A stretch of DNA of 64,000 nt from Phenylobacterium sp. (GCF_016124325.1 NZ_WGNY01000041.1:1-64000); one strand, 5' to 3'. Positions 32,609-42,577 are shown, counted from the stretch's first letter. Program-made: numbers and translations. Notes: generated by a model not told the origin, from the letters alone.

Positions 32609-33589
32609 TCAGATCTCCCCGCGCACGATCCGGGCGAAGAGGTCGGGGTCGACGTTGCCGCCCGACAGCACCAGGCCCAGCGTCCCGCCGGCCGGCGGCT
32701 CGATCTTGCCGGCCAGCAGGGCCGCCAGGGCCGCCGCCCCGCCGGGTTCGACCACCAGCTTCAGGGTGGTGAAGGCGTAGCGCACCGCCGCCGCCGCCTC
32801 GGCGTCGCTGATCACCGCCACGCCCGCCAGGTGCGCCTTCAGGATCGGGAAGGTCAGCTCGCCGGGGCAGGGCGTCTCCAGCGCGTCGCACAGCGTGCGC
32901 CGGGTCGGGACCATCGGCCGCCGTTCCCCGGCTTCCAGCGACGCGCGGGTGTCGTCGTAGCCCTCGGGCTCCACGCCCCACAGCGCCGTCTTCGGCGACA
33001 GCGCCTTCACCGCCGTGGCGATCCCGGCCGTCAGGCCGCCGCCCGAGGTGGGCGAGACCACCATGTCGAAGCTCGCGCCCAGGGCGTGGGCCTGGCGAAC
33101 CAGCTCCAGCCCCGCCGTGCCCTGGCCGGCGATGATGTGCGGGTCGTCGAAGGCCGGCACGATCGTCGCGCCCCGCTCCTGCGCGATCTCGGCGGCGATC
33201 TTCTCGCGGCTTTCGGTGAGGCGGTCGTAGAAGCGCACCTCCGCGCCATAGCCCTTGGTCGCCTCGGCCTTCACCGCCGGGGCGTCGGCCGGCATCACGA
33301 TCAGCGCCGGGATCCCCAGCAGCCTGGCCGCCAGCGCCACCCCCTGGGCGTGGTTGCCCGACGAGAACGCCACCACCCCGCGCCTGCGCTCGTCCGGGGT
33401 CAGCTGGACCAGGCGGTTGTAGGCGCCGCGGAACTTGAACGCGCCCACCCGCTGCAGCGTCTCGGGCTTGATCAGCACCCTCAGGCCCAGGCGCTCGTTC
33501 AGCGCCGGGCTCTCGATCAGCGGCGTCTCGACGGCGACGCCCTTCAGCCGCGCCGCGGCGGCCTCGACGTCGGCGAGGGTGACGGTCAT
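32609..33589 (-). CDS. Threonine/serine dehydratase-type PLP enzyme
   Basis: A 326-residue fold-type II PLP enzyme that converts threonine (or serine) to the 2-oxo acid and ammonia. The PLP lysine is in GAFKFRGAYN (about residue 52). Phosphate and substrate loops are FSSGNHAQG and SPTSGGGLTAG, and the C-terminal VLSGGNVD contacts the pyridine nitrogen. There is no C-terminal ACT regulatory domain, so it is the short catabolic/racemase-like form rather than biosynthetic IlvA. The ATG at 33589 overlaps the stop of the upstream VOC gene (ATGA). The exact substrate is uncertain. Confidence 0.88.
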   Translation of the reverse strand: MTVTLADVEAAAARLKGVAVETPLIESPALNERLGLRVLIKPETLQRVGAFKFRGAYNRLVQLTPDERRRGVVAFSSGNHAQGVALAARLLGIPALIVMPADAPAVKAEATKGYGAEVRFYDRLTESREKIAAEIAQERGATIVPAFDDPHIIAGQGTAGLELVRQAHALGASFDMVVSPTSGGGLTAGIATAVKALSPKTALWGVEPEGYDDTRASLEAGERRPMVPTRRTLCDALETPCPGELTFPILKAHLAGVAVISDAEAAAAVRYAFTTLKLVVEPGGAAALAALLAGKIEPPAGGTLGLVLSGGNVDPDLFARIVRGEI

Positions 33590-34005
33590 TTCTCGAAGAC
33601 CATCTCGTCGCGGGCGAAGGCCTTGAATTCCAGCGCGTTGCCGGACGGGTCGAGGAAGAACATCGTCGCCTGCTCGCCGGGCTGGCCCTTGAAGCGGACG
33701 TAGGGCGCGATCACGAACCTGGTCCCGGCCGCCTTCAGCCGCTCGGCCAGGGCCTCCCACTGCGGCATGGCCAGGATCACCCCGAAATGGCGCACGGGCA
33801 CCGCCTCGCCGTCGACGGCGCTGGTCTGGCGGTGGCCCACCTCGTCGGGTGCGTGGTGGGCCACGATCTGGTGGCCGTGGAAGTCGAAGTCGACCCAGTC
33901 GTCGCTCGAACGCCCCTCGGGGCAGCCCAGCAGCCCGCCGTAGAACGCGCGCGCCTCGGCCAGGTCGCGGACGGGAAAGGCCAAGTGGAAGCGTGGGATG
34001 TCCAT
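33586..34005 (-). CDS. VOC (glyoxalase/dioxygenase-fold) protein
   Basis: A 139-residue vicinal-oxygen-chelate protein with two beta-alpha-beta-beta-beta modules. The first begins RFHLAFPVRDLAEARAFYGGLLG with a metal-ligand-like His, and GHQIVAHHAP completes it. The second module begins RHFGVILAMPQWEAL and ends FFLDPSGNALEFKAF with the conserved Glu. It could be a glyoxalase-, dioxygenase- or resistance-type enzyme. The four-base overlap with the dehydratase gene indicates coupled expression. Confidence 0.85.
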   Translation of the reverse strand: MDIPRFHLAFPVRDLAEARAFYGGLLGCPEGRSSDDWVDFDFHGHQIVAHHAPDEVGHRQTSAVDGEAVPVRHFGVILAMPQWEALAERLKAAGTRFVIAPYVRFKGQPGEQATMFFLDPSGNALEFKAFARDEMVFEK

Positions 34006-34155
34006 GACGCGCTGATAGCGCGGCGCGCGCCCGCGCGCGAGGGCCGGTTTCGACCCCGTGGCCGGCGCCGGGATACATACATCGCATCACGACATTGTTC
34101 TGCCTCACCTTGGGCGCAGGGGCCGTCCGTCTGGTTGGCGAAGGGGGTTCCCGTC

Positions 34156-35373
34156 GTGCGTTTCCGCAGGCTCCAGCCGCGCGCGCTGGCCGCGCTGTCC
34201 ATGTCCGTGCTCGCCGCCTCGGCGTCGCCGGCGCTGGCCCACACCGGCGAGGAGATCGTCGGCGGGCCGCTCTGGGCGGCCTGGGACCTGACGCCGGACA
34301 TCGTCGTCCCGACGCTGCTCGTCGCGGGGGTCTACGTCGCCGGCATGGTCAGGCGCCGCTCCGCGCCGGCGCGGATTTCGCCGTGGCGGCACGTGATGTT
34401 CTTCGCCGGCCTGGCGGCGATCTTCCTGTCGCTGGAATCGCCGGTCGACGCGTTCGCCGACCACCTCTTCTTCGCCCACCAGATCCAGCACCTGCTGCTG
34501 CGGATGCTGGGGCCGATGCTGCTGGCGCTGTCCTGGCCCGCGGCCATGCTGACGGCCGGGACGCCGCGGGCCCTGCGCCGCGCCGTGGTGGCGCCGGTCG
34601 TCTCGAACGGCCCGCTCCGCGCCGTGCTCGGCGCAGCGATGCGCCCGGCGACCGTGACCGTGCTGTTCATCGCCGCGCTCTACGTCTGGCAGGTTCCGGC
34701 CTATCACAATCTCGCGGTGCTGAACGAACCCGTGCACTACGCGATGCACATCACCATGCTGCTCGCCGGCCTGCTGTTCTGGTGGCGCATCTTCGACCGC
34801 CGCCCGCCGGTCTCGCCGTTCGACATGGACAACGATCAGCCCTGGTGGTGGCTCTGGGGCCCCGGGTCCGCGCACGGCGTGCGCCACGGCGTGCGGCTGA
34901 TGATGATCTGGATCGTCACCCTGTCGAACATCATCCTGGGCGCCTACACCGCCCTGAAGCCCGATGTCCTCTATCCGGCCTACGACGTGGCCGGGCGGCT
35001 CTTCGGCTATCCGGCGCTGGCCGACGAGCAGATCGGCGGGTTCATCATCTGGATGCCGTCCAGCATGATGTGCCTCGTCGCGGCGCTGCTGCTGATCCAC
35101 TGGATGGCCGAGCGCGAGACCGAGCTGGATCTGCGCCGCCGCGCGCTGGCCGGCTCCAACCTCGCCGCCGCGCTCATTCCGAGGACCGCCGCCGAACTGA
35201 TCGCCAGGGCGCGCCCGAAGAACCGGTCCATGGCCGTGGGCTTGAGCCTCTTCGTCGCCTCGGTGTTCGTCACCGCGATCCTGTTGGGCGTGGCGGAGAA
35301 CCCGTCCGGCTTCATGGGCCACCCCGAGCGTCCCGGCGTGCGGATGGCCCACGCCGTCGCCGCTGCGCCTTGA
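34156..35373 (+). CDS. CtaG-like cytochrome c oxidase assembly membrane protein
   Basis: A 405-residue membrane protein of the caa3_CtaG type. A GTG start at 34156 with AAGGGGG upstream gives a signal-like N-terminus (RALAALSMSVLAASASPALA). About eight hydrophobic segments follow. Conserved His-rich features include SPWRHVMFFAGL, FFAHQIQHLLLRMLGPMLLALSWP and HYAMHITMLLAGLLFWWRI; these histidines are typical of the family and may bind copper. FIIWMPSSMMCLVAALLLIHWM is the last conserved membrane segment. Unlike short family members it has a hydrophilic C-terminal arm with a further membrane segment. No oxidase subunit genes lie in the window. Confidence 0.85.
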   Translation: MRFRRLQPRALAALSMSVLAASASPALAHTGEEIVGGPLWAAWDLTPDIVVPTLLVAGVYVAGMVRRRSAPARISPWRHVMFFAGLAAIFLSLESPVDAFADHLFFAHQIQHLLLRMLGPMLLALSWPAAMLTAGTPRALRRAVVAPVVSNGPLRAVLGAAMRPATVTVLFIAALYVWQVPAYHNLAVLNEPVHYAMHITMLLAGLLFWWRIFDRRPPVSPFDMDNDQPWWWLWGPGSAHGVRHGVRLMMIWIVTLSNIILGAYTALKPDVLYPAYDVAGRLFGYPALADEQIGGFIIWMPSSMMCLVAALLLIHWMAERETELDLRRRALAGSNLAAALIPRTAAELIARARPKNRSMAVGLSLFVASVFVTAILLGVAENPSGFMGHPERPGVRMAHAVAAAP

Positions 35374-35485
35374 AGTTCCGGCCCGCCTCGTCTAAAGCGG
35401 CGCCCGCAATCGATCTAAGCGTTCCCGCCGAGCACCTGTCGAAGGGCTGGAACGTCCGCCGTGGCAGGTCGGGAGATCGTATCCA

Positions 35486-36772
<1,287 letters not shown>

Positions 36773-36846
36773 AAGAGAGCTTTCTTATCAAGCCGTTCTT
36801 TACCGGTCGGGCCTAGAACGGGCGTCGACTTCCGGGGGACGGATTG

Positions 36847-37662
36847 GTGTTTGACGGCGACAGCAAGCTCTTCGACAAGATGGCGCCGCACCTCAAGCGG
36901 GTGCTTGTCGCCGACCCGCAGGCCGCCAGCGCGCGCCTGCTCAGCGAGCTTTTGCGCGACATCGCGCGGAGCCACGTCTGGGTCGGGCCCACCAACGACC
37001 GGGCGCTGAAGATCGCCCAGACGTGCGATCCCCAGCTCGTCTTCGTCGAGCTGGCCGATGACAAGCTCGACGGCCTGGACTTCATCCGCAAGCTGCGCCG
37101 CAGCACCTGGAGCTGCCGCCAGGCGCCGGTGATCGCCATCACCGGCTCGGCCACGGCGCCGCTGATCCTGGCGGCCCGGGACGCCGGCGCCCACGAGTTC
37201 CTGCGCAAGCCCTTCAGCATGAAGGACCTGGCCCGTCGCCTCGAGGCGGTGACGCTGAAGGATCGCGACTGGGTGGAGGGCGTCGCCTACATCGGCCCCG
37301 ACCGCCGCCGCTTCAATTCGGGCGACTACGCCGGCCCGCTGAAGCGCAAGACCGACGGCTCCGAGACGCCCTACCAGCAGAAGATCAATCAGGCGCTGAA
37401 GATCGTGCGCGCCGCCGTGGCCGCCGCCGACAGCGATCCCCAGCAGGCGATGCGCGCGATGCTGGCCCAGGCCAACATGCTGCAGACCACCGCCACCGAC
37501 TTCCGCCTCACCCTGGCGGCGTCGGAGTTCTACCGCCACCTCACCAAGGCCAAGCACTTCGACGCCCCGATGACGACGGAGAACGCCGGCAAGTGGGCGG
37601 CCAGCGTCCTGGCGTTCCTGCCGAAGGACGCCGACGCAAGGGGCCGGGAAGAGGCGGCCTAG
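36847..37662 (+). CDS. Degenerate response-regulator receiver protein
   Basis: A 271-residue protein with an N-terminal CheY-like receiver (about residues 17-135) and a helical C-terminal half. The receiver keeps the conserved Thr (T99, IAITGSA) and Lys (K121, FLRKPFS). The phospho-acceptor Asp position is Glu (E68 in LVFVELADDKLDGLDF), and only one acidic residue remains in the first pocket (VADP). It is therefore unlikely to be phosphorylated normally and may be locked on or act as a scaffold. YIGPDRRRFNSGDYAG after the receiver is a motif often seen in alphaproteobacterial receiver proteins. No DNA-binding domain is evident. GTG at 36847 follows GGGGGA by seven bases. Confidence 0.82.
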   Translation: MFDGDSKLFDKMAPHLKRVLVADPQAASARLLSELLRDIARSHVWVGPTNDRALKIAQTCDPQLVFVELADDKLDGLDFIRKLRRSTWSCRQAPVIAITGSATAPLILAARDAGAHEFLRKPFSMKDLARRLEAVTLKDRDWVEGVAYIGPDRRRFNSGDYAGPLKRKTDGSETPYQQKINQALKIVRAAVAAADSDPQQAMRAMLAQANMLQTTATDFRLTLAASEFYRHLTKAKHFDAPMTTENAGKWAASVLAFLPKDADARGREEAA

Positions 37663-37738
37663 GCCGCGCTCCGATCCGCCGGCATTCGTCGCTCTCGCCC
37701 AGCTTGTTCGGGCGACCCATGGATAGGGACATCGGCCC

Positions 37739-37975
37739 TCAGGCCGCCAGGACCTCGAGGTCCTGCGGAACCACGTCGCGCAGCAGGCGCGCGCGCCGGC
37801 GCGCCTCGATCTCGGCGCCCAGCGGGCGCGGCAGGCTCGGTCGGGCCGCCGTGGTCCAGTCGCGGCGGAACACGACCCACGCCGTGAACGTCCAGCTCGG
37901 CAGGCGCAGTTCGCCGGGCGCGTAGGCGGCGAGCGGTCGCGAACGGGAGATGCGAGGTAACGAAGCGGCAACCAT
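37739..37975 (-). CDS. Small protein of unknown function
   Basis: A 78-residue candidate: MVAASLPRISRSRPLAAYAP at the start, a central LRLPSWTFTAWVVFRRDW, and a basic/acidic C-terminus (EIEARRRARLLRDVVPQDLEV). The aromatic W-T-F-T-A-W segment and the balanced charges look more like real protein than an antisense artefact, and no other gene covers the segment. It is convergent with the receiver gene and lies downstream of the candidate RNA terminator at 38030. The start at 37975 is the nearest ATG; the longer open frame upstream runs through the RNA candidate. I do not recognise a family. Confidence 0.5.
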   Translation of the reverse strand: MVAASLPRISRSRPLAAYAPGELRLPSWTFTAWVVFRRDWTTAARPSLPRPLGAEIEARRRARLLRDVVPQDLEVLAA

Positions 37976-38029
37976 GCCGATCAATACGGCCGGTCCGCGG
38001 CCTTGGATGAGGCCTGCCGCCCGCGCCGG

Positions 38030-38064
38030 AAAAAAAGCCCCCGATCCGGCGGGGATCGGGGGCT
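38030..38064 (-). terminator. Rho-independent terminator of the candidate RNA
   Basis: A perfect 11-bp stem (GCCCCCGATCC at 38037-38047 with GGATCGGGGGC at 38053-38063) is followed, on the minus strand, by seven T residues (A-run at 38030-38036). No minus-strand protein gene lies upstream for at least 2 kb, so it must end a non-coding transcript or a very short gene. Confidence 0.88.
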
Positions 38065-38220
38065 CGCAAAGGCGCCCGCAGGTTCCAGGTTCCTGCGGGC
38101 CTTCGCCAGGGCGGCGAACGTCCGCTGCGGCCCCCCTAAGACCGCCGCAGTCGTTCTCCCCGGCCGGGCTAGGCCCGGCGGGGGCCCCGGAGAGAGGTTT
38201 CGGACGCCGTTGCGGTGCCT
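38030..38220 (-). ncRNA. Candidate structured non-coding RNA
   Basis: The minus strand shows a chain of stable hairpins ending in a strong terminator, with no coding gene. From 5' to 3' on the minus strand: CGTCCG (38206-38201) can close with CGGACG (38124-38119). Inside is a long apical hairpin (38158-38184; 7-bp GCCGGGC/GCCCGGC core with a 3-base loop). A second hairpin (CTGCGGC/GCCGCAG, 38125-38150) sits on the 3' side. After the closing stem comes a 9-bp hairpin (38074-38082 with 38092-38100), then the terminator. A rod with an internal loop and a small 3'-side hairpin recalls 6S RNA, but no sequence signature was confirmed. The 5' end is a guess. Confidence 0.5.
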
Positions 38221-38374
38221 CGACGGACGAAGCGCCCGTGCTGCGCACCAGCAGCGGCGGGCGGTGTCGGGGCGTGACGGCGCGGGCGGGTGTCGGGTGT
38301 GCCTGCGTCGCCGGCTGCGAACGAAACCTGAGGCTAGATGACCAGCGCTCGGCCCGAGCCGACAGGGCCACGTT

Positions 38375-38403
38375 CCGATCTTTCTCCGATCTGGAGCCGA
38401 TCT
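38375..38403. promoter_or_regulatory. Three helically phased CCGATCT heptamers
   Basis: CCGATCT occurs at 38375-38381, 38386-38392 and 38397-38403, exactly 11 bp apart. Direct repeats at 10-11 bp spacing are how OmpR/PhoB-type winged-helix proteins bind DNA, and the next gene on the plus strand encodes such a domain. The array lies 219 bp before that gene and about 155 bp upstream of the candidate RNA on the other strand. Related GATCGG words continue near 38446-38470. Regulation is inferred. Confidence 0.6.
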
Positions 38404-38621
38404 TTAGCGGCACGGCGCTGATTTGATTGTGCTACAGGTGCTCTTGATCGGGTCGATTAACTCTGATCGGTTTCGGCTCCAGGCCTCATATCTGGAGCGC
38501 AATCCTGGTGTCGCGACGCGACGTGTCGTTTGGGTTGTGTTCTGCGGGGGCGGGGCGAGGGGTTGAGCGCGGCAAGGCGGCGGGACCGAGCGCGCTCGAA
38601 TGGAACGGGGTCGGGAGTAGC

Positions 38622-40205
38622 ATGCAGCTGGCGCATCAGGCTGCGTTTTCCTTGGGTTCGCTGGAAGTGCGGCCGCCCACCTGCGAGGTGGTGCTGCCGG
38701 CCGGCCGCGAGGTTCTGCAACCGCGGGTCATGCAGGTTCTGGTCACGCTCGCCCGGGCGCGCGGCGCCGTCGTCAGCCGGGACGATCTGATCGCCACCTG
38801 CTGGGGCGGCCGGGTGGTGGGCGAAGACGCCATCACGCTGGTGATGATGAAGCTGCGAAAGCTCGCGGCGCGCAGCGGCGGGGCCTTCGCCGTCGAGACG
38901 GTGCCGCGGGTGGGCTACCGCCTGGTCACAAATGGGGCGGCCGCGGGCGAGGCGCCGCCGTCGGGCGGCGGCGGCGCGCAGGCGCGGCCCCGGCTGGCCG
39001 TCCTGGAATTCACCCACCCGCCGGGCGACGACGAACAGGCCTGGTTCGCCGAAGCGCTCGCCGACGAACTGACGGCGGGGCTGTCCAAGTCGCCGTTGCT
39101 GGCCGTCACGCCCCGCCAGACGCTGCTGCACTCCGACGTGGTCGGGCAGCGGGCCGGCGCCATCTGCGACCGGCTGGGCGTGGACTATGTGCTGGACGGC
39201 AAGGTGCGGAGCCTCGGCGGGACCGTGCGCGTCTCGGTCGACCTGATCCAGGGCTCCGACGAGACCAGCGCCTGGTCGGCGCGCTACGACCGGCCGATGT
39301 CCGACCTGTTCGCGCTGATGAACGAGATCACCACCTCGATCATCGGCACGGTCGAACCGGCGCTGCTCGAACGCGAGGAACACCGGGCGATGCGCACGCC
39401 CGAGCACGACCTGCAGTTCTGGCGCCTGTTCGTCCGCGGCCGCCGGCTCTTCTGGCGCTCCACCGACAAGGACGTCCGCGAGGCCGAGAAGCTGCTCGAA
39501 CGCGCCCTGGAACTGGAGCCGGAGGACGTCTCGGCGCTGTCGATCCTGGCGCACTGCAAGCTCTACGACGTCTGGGTCGGCTCGGCCCCCGACCCGGCCG
39601 GCGCGATCGCCGAGGCCTACCGGATCGCGCTCAAGGCCGTCGCCGCGGGGGCGTTCGACGCCTTCGCTCACTATACCCTGGGCGTGGTGCTCTCGCTGAT
39701 GGAGCGCCTGGACGAGGCCAAGGCCGAACAGCGACGGGCGCTGGAACTCAACTCCTACCTGGCCGCGGCCTCCGGCGAACTGGGCCGGCTGCTCGCCTTC
39801 GAAGGCGCCTCGGACGAGGCCATCGCCTATTCCGAGCGCGCCATCGCGGCCAGCCCCAACGATCCGCACACCTGGCTCTGGTTCCGGTCCAAGGCGGTCG
39901 CCCGCTTCGTCGCCGGCGACTACGAGGCCGCCGCGCGCGACGCCGCCGACGCCAGCGCCCGCGGGCCAGAGCGGTTCCCGCTGCATTTCCTGCTGGCGGC
40001 CTGCTACAGCGGCGCCGGGCGCATGACCGACGCGCGCCGGGCGCTCGACGATGGGGAGCGGCTGGCCCGCGGCCGCGCCGGCCGCACGGAATCCAACGTA
40101 TCGGCCTACACGGTCGAGGCCCTGCGCACGGGCCATCCGTTCGTCCACCACGCCGACTTCGACCGGCTGGTCGACGCGCTTCGCAAGGCGGGCTGGCAAG
40201 CCTAG
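38622..40205 (+). CDS. Winged-helix (OmpR/CadC-type) regulator with TolB-like and TPR domains
   Basis: A 527-residue one-component regulator. The N-terminal Trans_reg_C winged helix (about 5-100) contains QPRVMQVLVTLARARGAVVS, RDDLIATCWGGRVVGEDAIT and VETVPRVGYRLV. A low-complexity linker precedes a TolB/FlgO-like domain (about 125-245: RLAVLEFTHPPGDDEQAWFA, ADELTAGLSK, GVDYVLDGKVR). A TPR-rich region (about 285-510: AEKLLERALELEPEDVSALS and so on) ends the protein. There is no membrane helix, so it is a soluble relative of CadC. The ATG at 38622 with GGGAG four bases upstream is preferred to a GTG at 38508. Its TAG stop is part of a TAGAGC repeat. Confidence 0.88.
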   Translation: MQLAHQAAFSLGSLEVRPPTCEVVLPAGREVLQPRVMQVLVTLARARGAVVSRDDLIATCWGGRVVGEDAITLVMMKLRKLAARSGGAFAVETVPRVGYRLVTNGAAAGEAPPSGGGGAQARPRLAVLEFTHPPGDDEQAWFAEALADELTAGLSKSPLLAVTPRQTLLHSDVVGQRAGAICDRLGVDYVLDGKVRSLGGTVRVSVDLIQGSDETSAWSARYDRPMSDLFALMNEITTSIIGTVEPALLEREEHRAMRTPEHDLQFWRLFVRGRRLFWRSTDKDVREAEKLLERALELEPEDVSALSILAHCKLYDVWVGSAPDPAGAIAEAYRIALKAVAAGAFDAFAHYTLGVVLSLMERLDEAKAEQRRALELNSYLAAASGELGRLLAFEGASDEAIAYSERAIAASPNDPHTWLWFRSKAVARFVAGDYEAAARDAADASARGPERFPLHFLLAACYSGAGRMTDARRALDDGERLARGRAGRTESNVSAYTVEALRTGHPFVHHADFDRLVDALRKAGWQA

Positions 40206-40240
40206 AGCGCGTCACGGCTGGCTTGAATCAAGCCATCCGG
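40203..40240. repeat. TAGAGC-type palindromic element
   Basis: TAGAGC at 40203 doubles as the stop codon of the regulator gene and is followed by the palindrome GGCTTG-AAT-CAAGCC (40220-40234). It belongs with the elements at 24.95 and 49.38 kb. Confidence 0.7.
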
Positions 40241-40381
40241 GATCAACGCAAGCGGGAAGGCCTCCAGCGGTCGAGCGCGCATCCTGAGCGCGCCGTTAAG
40301 CCTATTCAAACGGCTGGGTGGCAACCTGCCTGGGACGACAACCTAGGCGGAGCCGGGGCAGAATACCCTGGATAGCTCAAA

Positions 40382-42577
40382 ATGACCCATTCTTCGATGC
40401 CACAAAAGGTCGCAATCCTGGGTGGCGGCATGGGCGGTCTGGTGACCGCCTTCGAGCTCACCAATCAGCCGGGCTGGCAGGAGCGCTTCGAGGTCACGGT
40501 CTATCAGCTGGGCTGGCGGCTCGGCGGCAAGTGCGCCTCCTCGCGGGGCCCCAACGCCCGCATCGAGGAGCACGGCATCCACGGCTTCATGGGCAGCTAC
40601 TTCAACGCCCTGCCGATGATGTCCGACCTCTACGCCGAACTGGGCCGCAAGCCGGGCCAGCCGCTGGCGACCTTCGAGGAGGCCTTCAACCCCTCGAACT
40701 TCACCCTCCTGTGGGAGTGGCAGAACGGCGAACTGAAGCCCTGGCCGGCGCGCACGCCGCCCAACGACATCCCGCCGACCGACGGCTCCTATTACAAGGG
40801 CGTCCAGACCGCGATCGCCGCCATCATCACCGAGGTGGGCGAGATGCTGGAGGCCGTGCCCGGCGTGCCCAAGCTGGTGTCCGAGGCGCTCGAACTGCTG
40901 CTCGACAAGGCCAAGGCGCAGCTGAACGCGCCGATCCCGCTGGGCCCCGACCATCCGCTGCTGCACGAGGTGCGGACCGCCCGCAAGGTCGTGGCCGGCA
41001 TCGTCAAGACCATCGACGTGCTCGCCCCGTCGATCGCCGCCCACGCCGACACCCTGCGCCAGGCGCTGCTCACCCTGGACTTCTACGCCACCCTGATCGT
41101 GGGCGTGCTGGCCGACAACGTCGCTGTCGAGGGCTACGACCGCCTCGACGAGGAGAACTGGAGCGACTGGCTCGTCCGCCACGGCATCAGCAAGGCCACC
41201 CTGGCCTCGCCGGTGGTCATGGTCACGGTCAACATCTGCTACCAGAGCCCCAACGGCGACACGAGCCGCGCCGCGCGCATGGGCGCCGGCTGCTACGTGG
41301 ACTGGACGATGCGCGGCTGCGCCTACATGGGCGCGCTGCTCTGGAGCTTCTCGGCCGGCACCGGCGAGACGATCGTCGCGCCGATGTACGAGGTGCTCAA
41401 GCGCCGCGGCGTGAAGTTCGAGTTCTTCCACAAGGTCGACGCGCTGCGCCTGACCGACGACCGCCGCGCCATCGGAGCGATCGAATACACGCTGCAGGCC
41501 ACGCTGAAGGACCCCGAGGCCGGCTACCATCCGCTGATCGACGTGAAGGGCCTGCCGTCCTGGCCGGCCGACCCCCACTACGACCAGCTGGTCGAGGGCG
41601 AGTACCTGCGGGCCACCGAGATCGACCTGGAATCCTACTGGAACGGCTGGCCGAACGCGGCCTTCCCGCACCTGAAGGAGCCCCGCTACCTGCGCCGCGG
41701 CCACGAGTTCGACCAGGTGGTCTTCGCCATCTCGATGGGCGCCATCCCCTACCTCTGCAAGGAGCTGATCGAGGAAAGCCCGGCCTGGGCCGGCATGGTG
41801 GAGCACCTCCCGACGGTGCAGACCCAGGCCATGCAGCTCTGGCTCTCGCGCGACATGTACGAGATGGGCTGGGCCGAGAAGCTGGATCCGGCCACCAACG
41901 AGCTGGCCCTATCCGGCACCTACTTCTGCGCGCCGAACGGCAACGCCAACTTCCCCGACCTGCTGAAGTGGGAGGAGTGGCCCGCCGACCAGTATCCCAA
42001 GGCGCTCTGGTACTTCTGCGGCCTGATGCCCGACTACGAGGCCCCGCCGCCCTTCTCCGACACCGACTATCCGCGCCGCCAGTCCGAGCGGGTGAAGGCC
42101 CAGTGCATCCAGTACCTGCAGGCCACCATCGGCTTCATGCTGCCCAAGGCGACCGTGCGGGCCAACAGCGGCCTGGGCGACCCGATGGGCCTCGACTTCG
42201 GCCTGCTGGTCGACACGAGCGATTGCGGCGCCGAAGGCGTCCAGCGCTTCGACAGCCAGTTCTGGCGCGCCAACATCGACCCCACCGAGCGCTACGTCAC
42301 CAGCCCGCCCGGCAGCGTCGCCTACCGGCTGGAGGCCTGGGGCTCGGGCTTCGAGAACCTGACGCTCGCCGGCGACTGGATCTACACCGGCCTCAACGTC
42401 GGCAGTTTCGAGGGCGCCACCATGGGGGGCAAGCTGGCCAGCTACGCCATCAGCGCCTCGCCGGCCCTCGACACCATCATCGGCTATCCCACCATGCCGC
42501 GCCCGCCGTCCGCGCGCTCGGCCGTCCCGCCGCCGCACGAGGGCGTCCAGGCGCCGAAGCTGCGCGCCGTCGGATAG
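40382..42577 (+). CDS. Large FAD-dependent amine-oxidase/phytoene-desaturase-like oxidoreductase
   Basis: A 731-residue flavoprotein. The dinucleotide-binding motif is VAILGGGMGGLVTAFELT (residues 9-26), followed by VYQLGWRLGGKCASSRG, the GG-doublet region. The C-terminal FAD motif is LTLAGDWIYTGLNVGSFEGA (about 660-680). The N- and C-terminal motifs resemble carotenoid desaturases and related flavin oxidoreductases, but a central helical insert of roughly 150 residues (about 130-280) makes it larger than those. No signal peptide is seen. No carotenoid or lipid genes are adjacent, so the substrate is unknown. The upstream 176 bp contain no clear promoter motif that I can name. Confidence 0.78.
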   Translation: MTHSSMPQKVAILGGGMGGLVTAFELTNQPGWQERFEVTVYQLGWRLGGKCASSRGPNARIEEHGIHGFMGSYFNALPMMSDLYAELGRKPGQPLATFEEAFNPSNFTLLWEWQNGELKPWPARTPPNDIPPTDGSYYKGVQTAIAAIITEVGEMLEAVPGVPKLVSEALELLLDKAKAQLNAPIPLGPDHPLLHEVRTARKVVAGIVKTIDVLAPSIAAHADTLRQALLTLDFYATLIVGVLADNVAVEGYDRLDEENWSDWLVRHGISKATLASPVVMVTVNICYQSPNGDTSRAARMGAGCYVDWTMRGCAYMGALLWSFSAGTGETIVAPMYEVLKRRGVKFEFFHKVDALRLTDDRRAIGAIEYTLQATLKDPEAGYHPLIDVKGLPSWPADPHYDQLVEGEYLRATEIDLESYWNGWPNAAFPHLKEPRYLRRGHEFDQVVFAISMGAIPYLCKELIEESPAWAGMVEHLPTVQTQAMQLWLSRDMYEMGWAEKLDPATNELALSGTYFCAPNGNANFPDLLKWEEWPADQYPKALWYFCGLMPDYEAPPPFSDTDYPRRQSERVKAQCIQYLQATIGFMLPKATVRANSGLGDPMGLDFGLLVDTSDCGAEGVQRFDSQFWRANIDPTERYVTSPPGSVAYRLEAWGSGFENLTLAGDWIYTGLNVGSFEGATMGGKLASYAISASPALDTIIGYPTMPRPPSARSAVPPPHEGVQAPKLRAVG

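Noticed and set aside
38508..38621. An earlier GTG start for the winged-helix regulator
   Set aside because: The extra 38 residues have no homology-like pattern, while ATG 38622 has GGGAG at suitable spacing and lies just before the domain.
38457..40199. A 580-codon frame antisense to the winged-helix/TPR regulator
   Set aside because: Long antisense frames are routine at this GC content; the plus-strand frame has clear domains.
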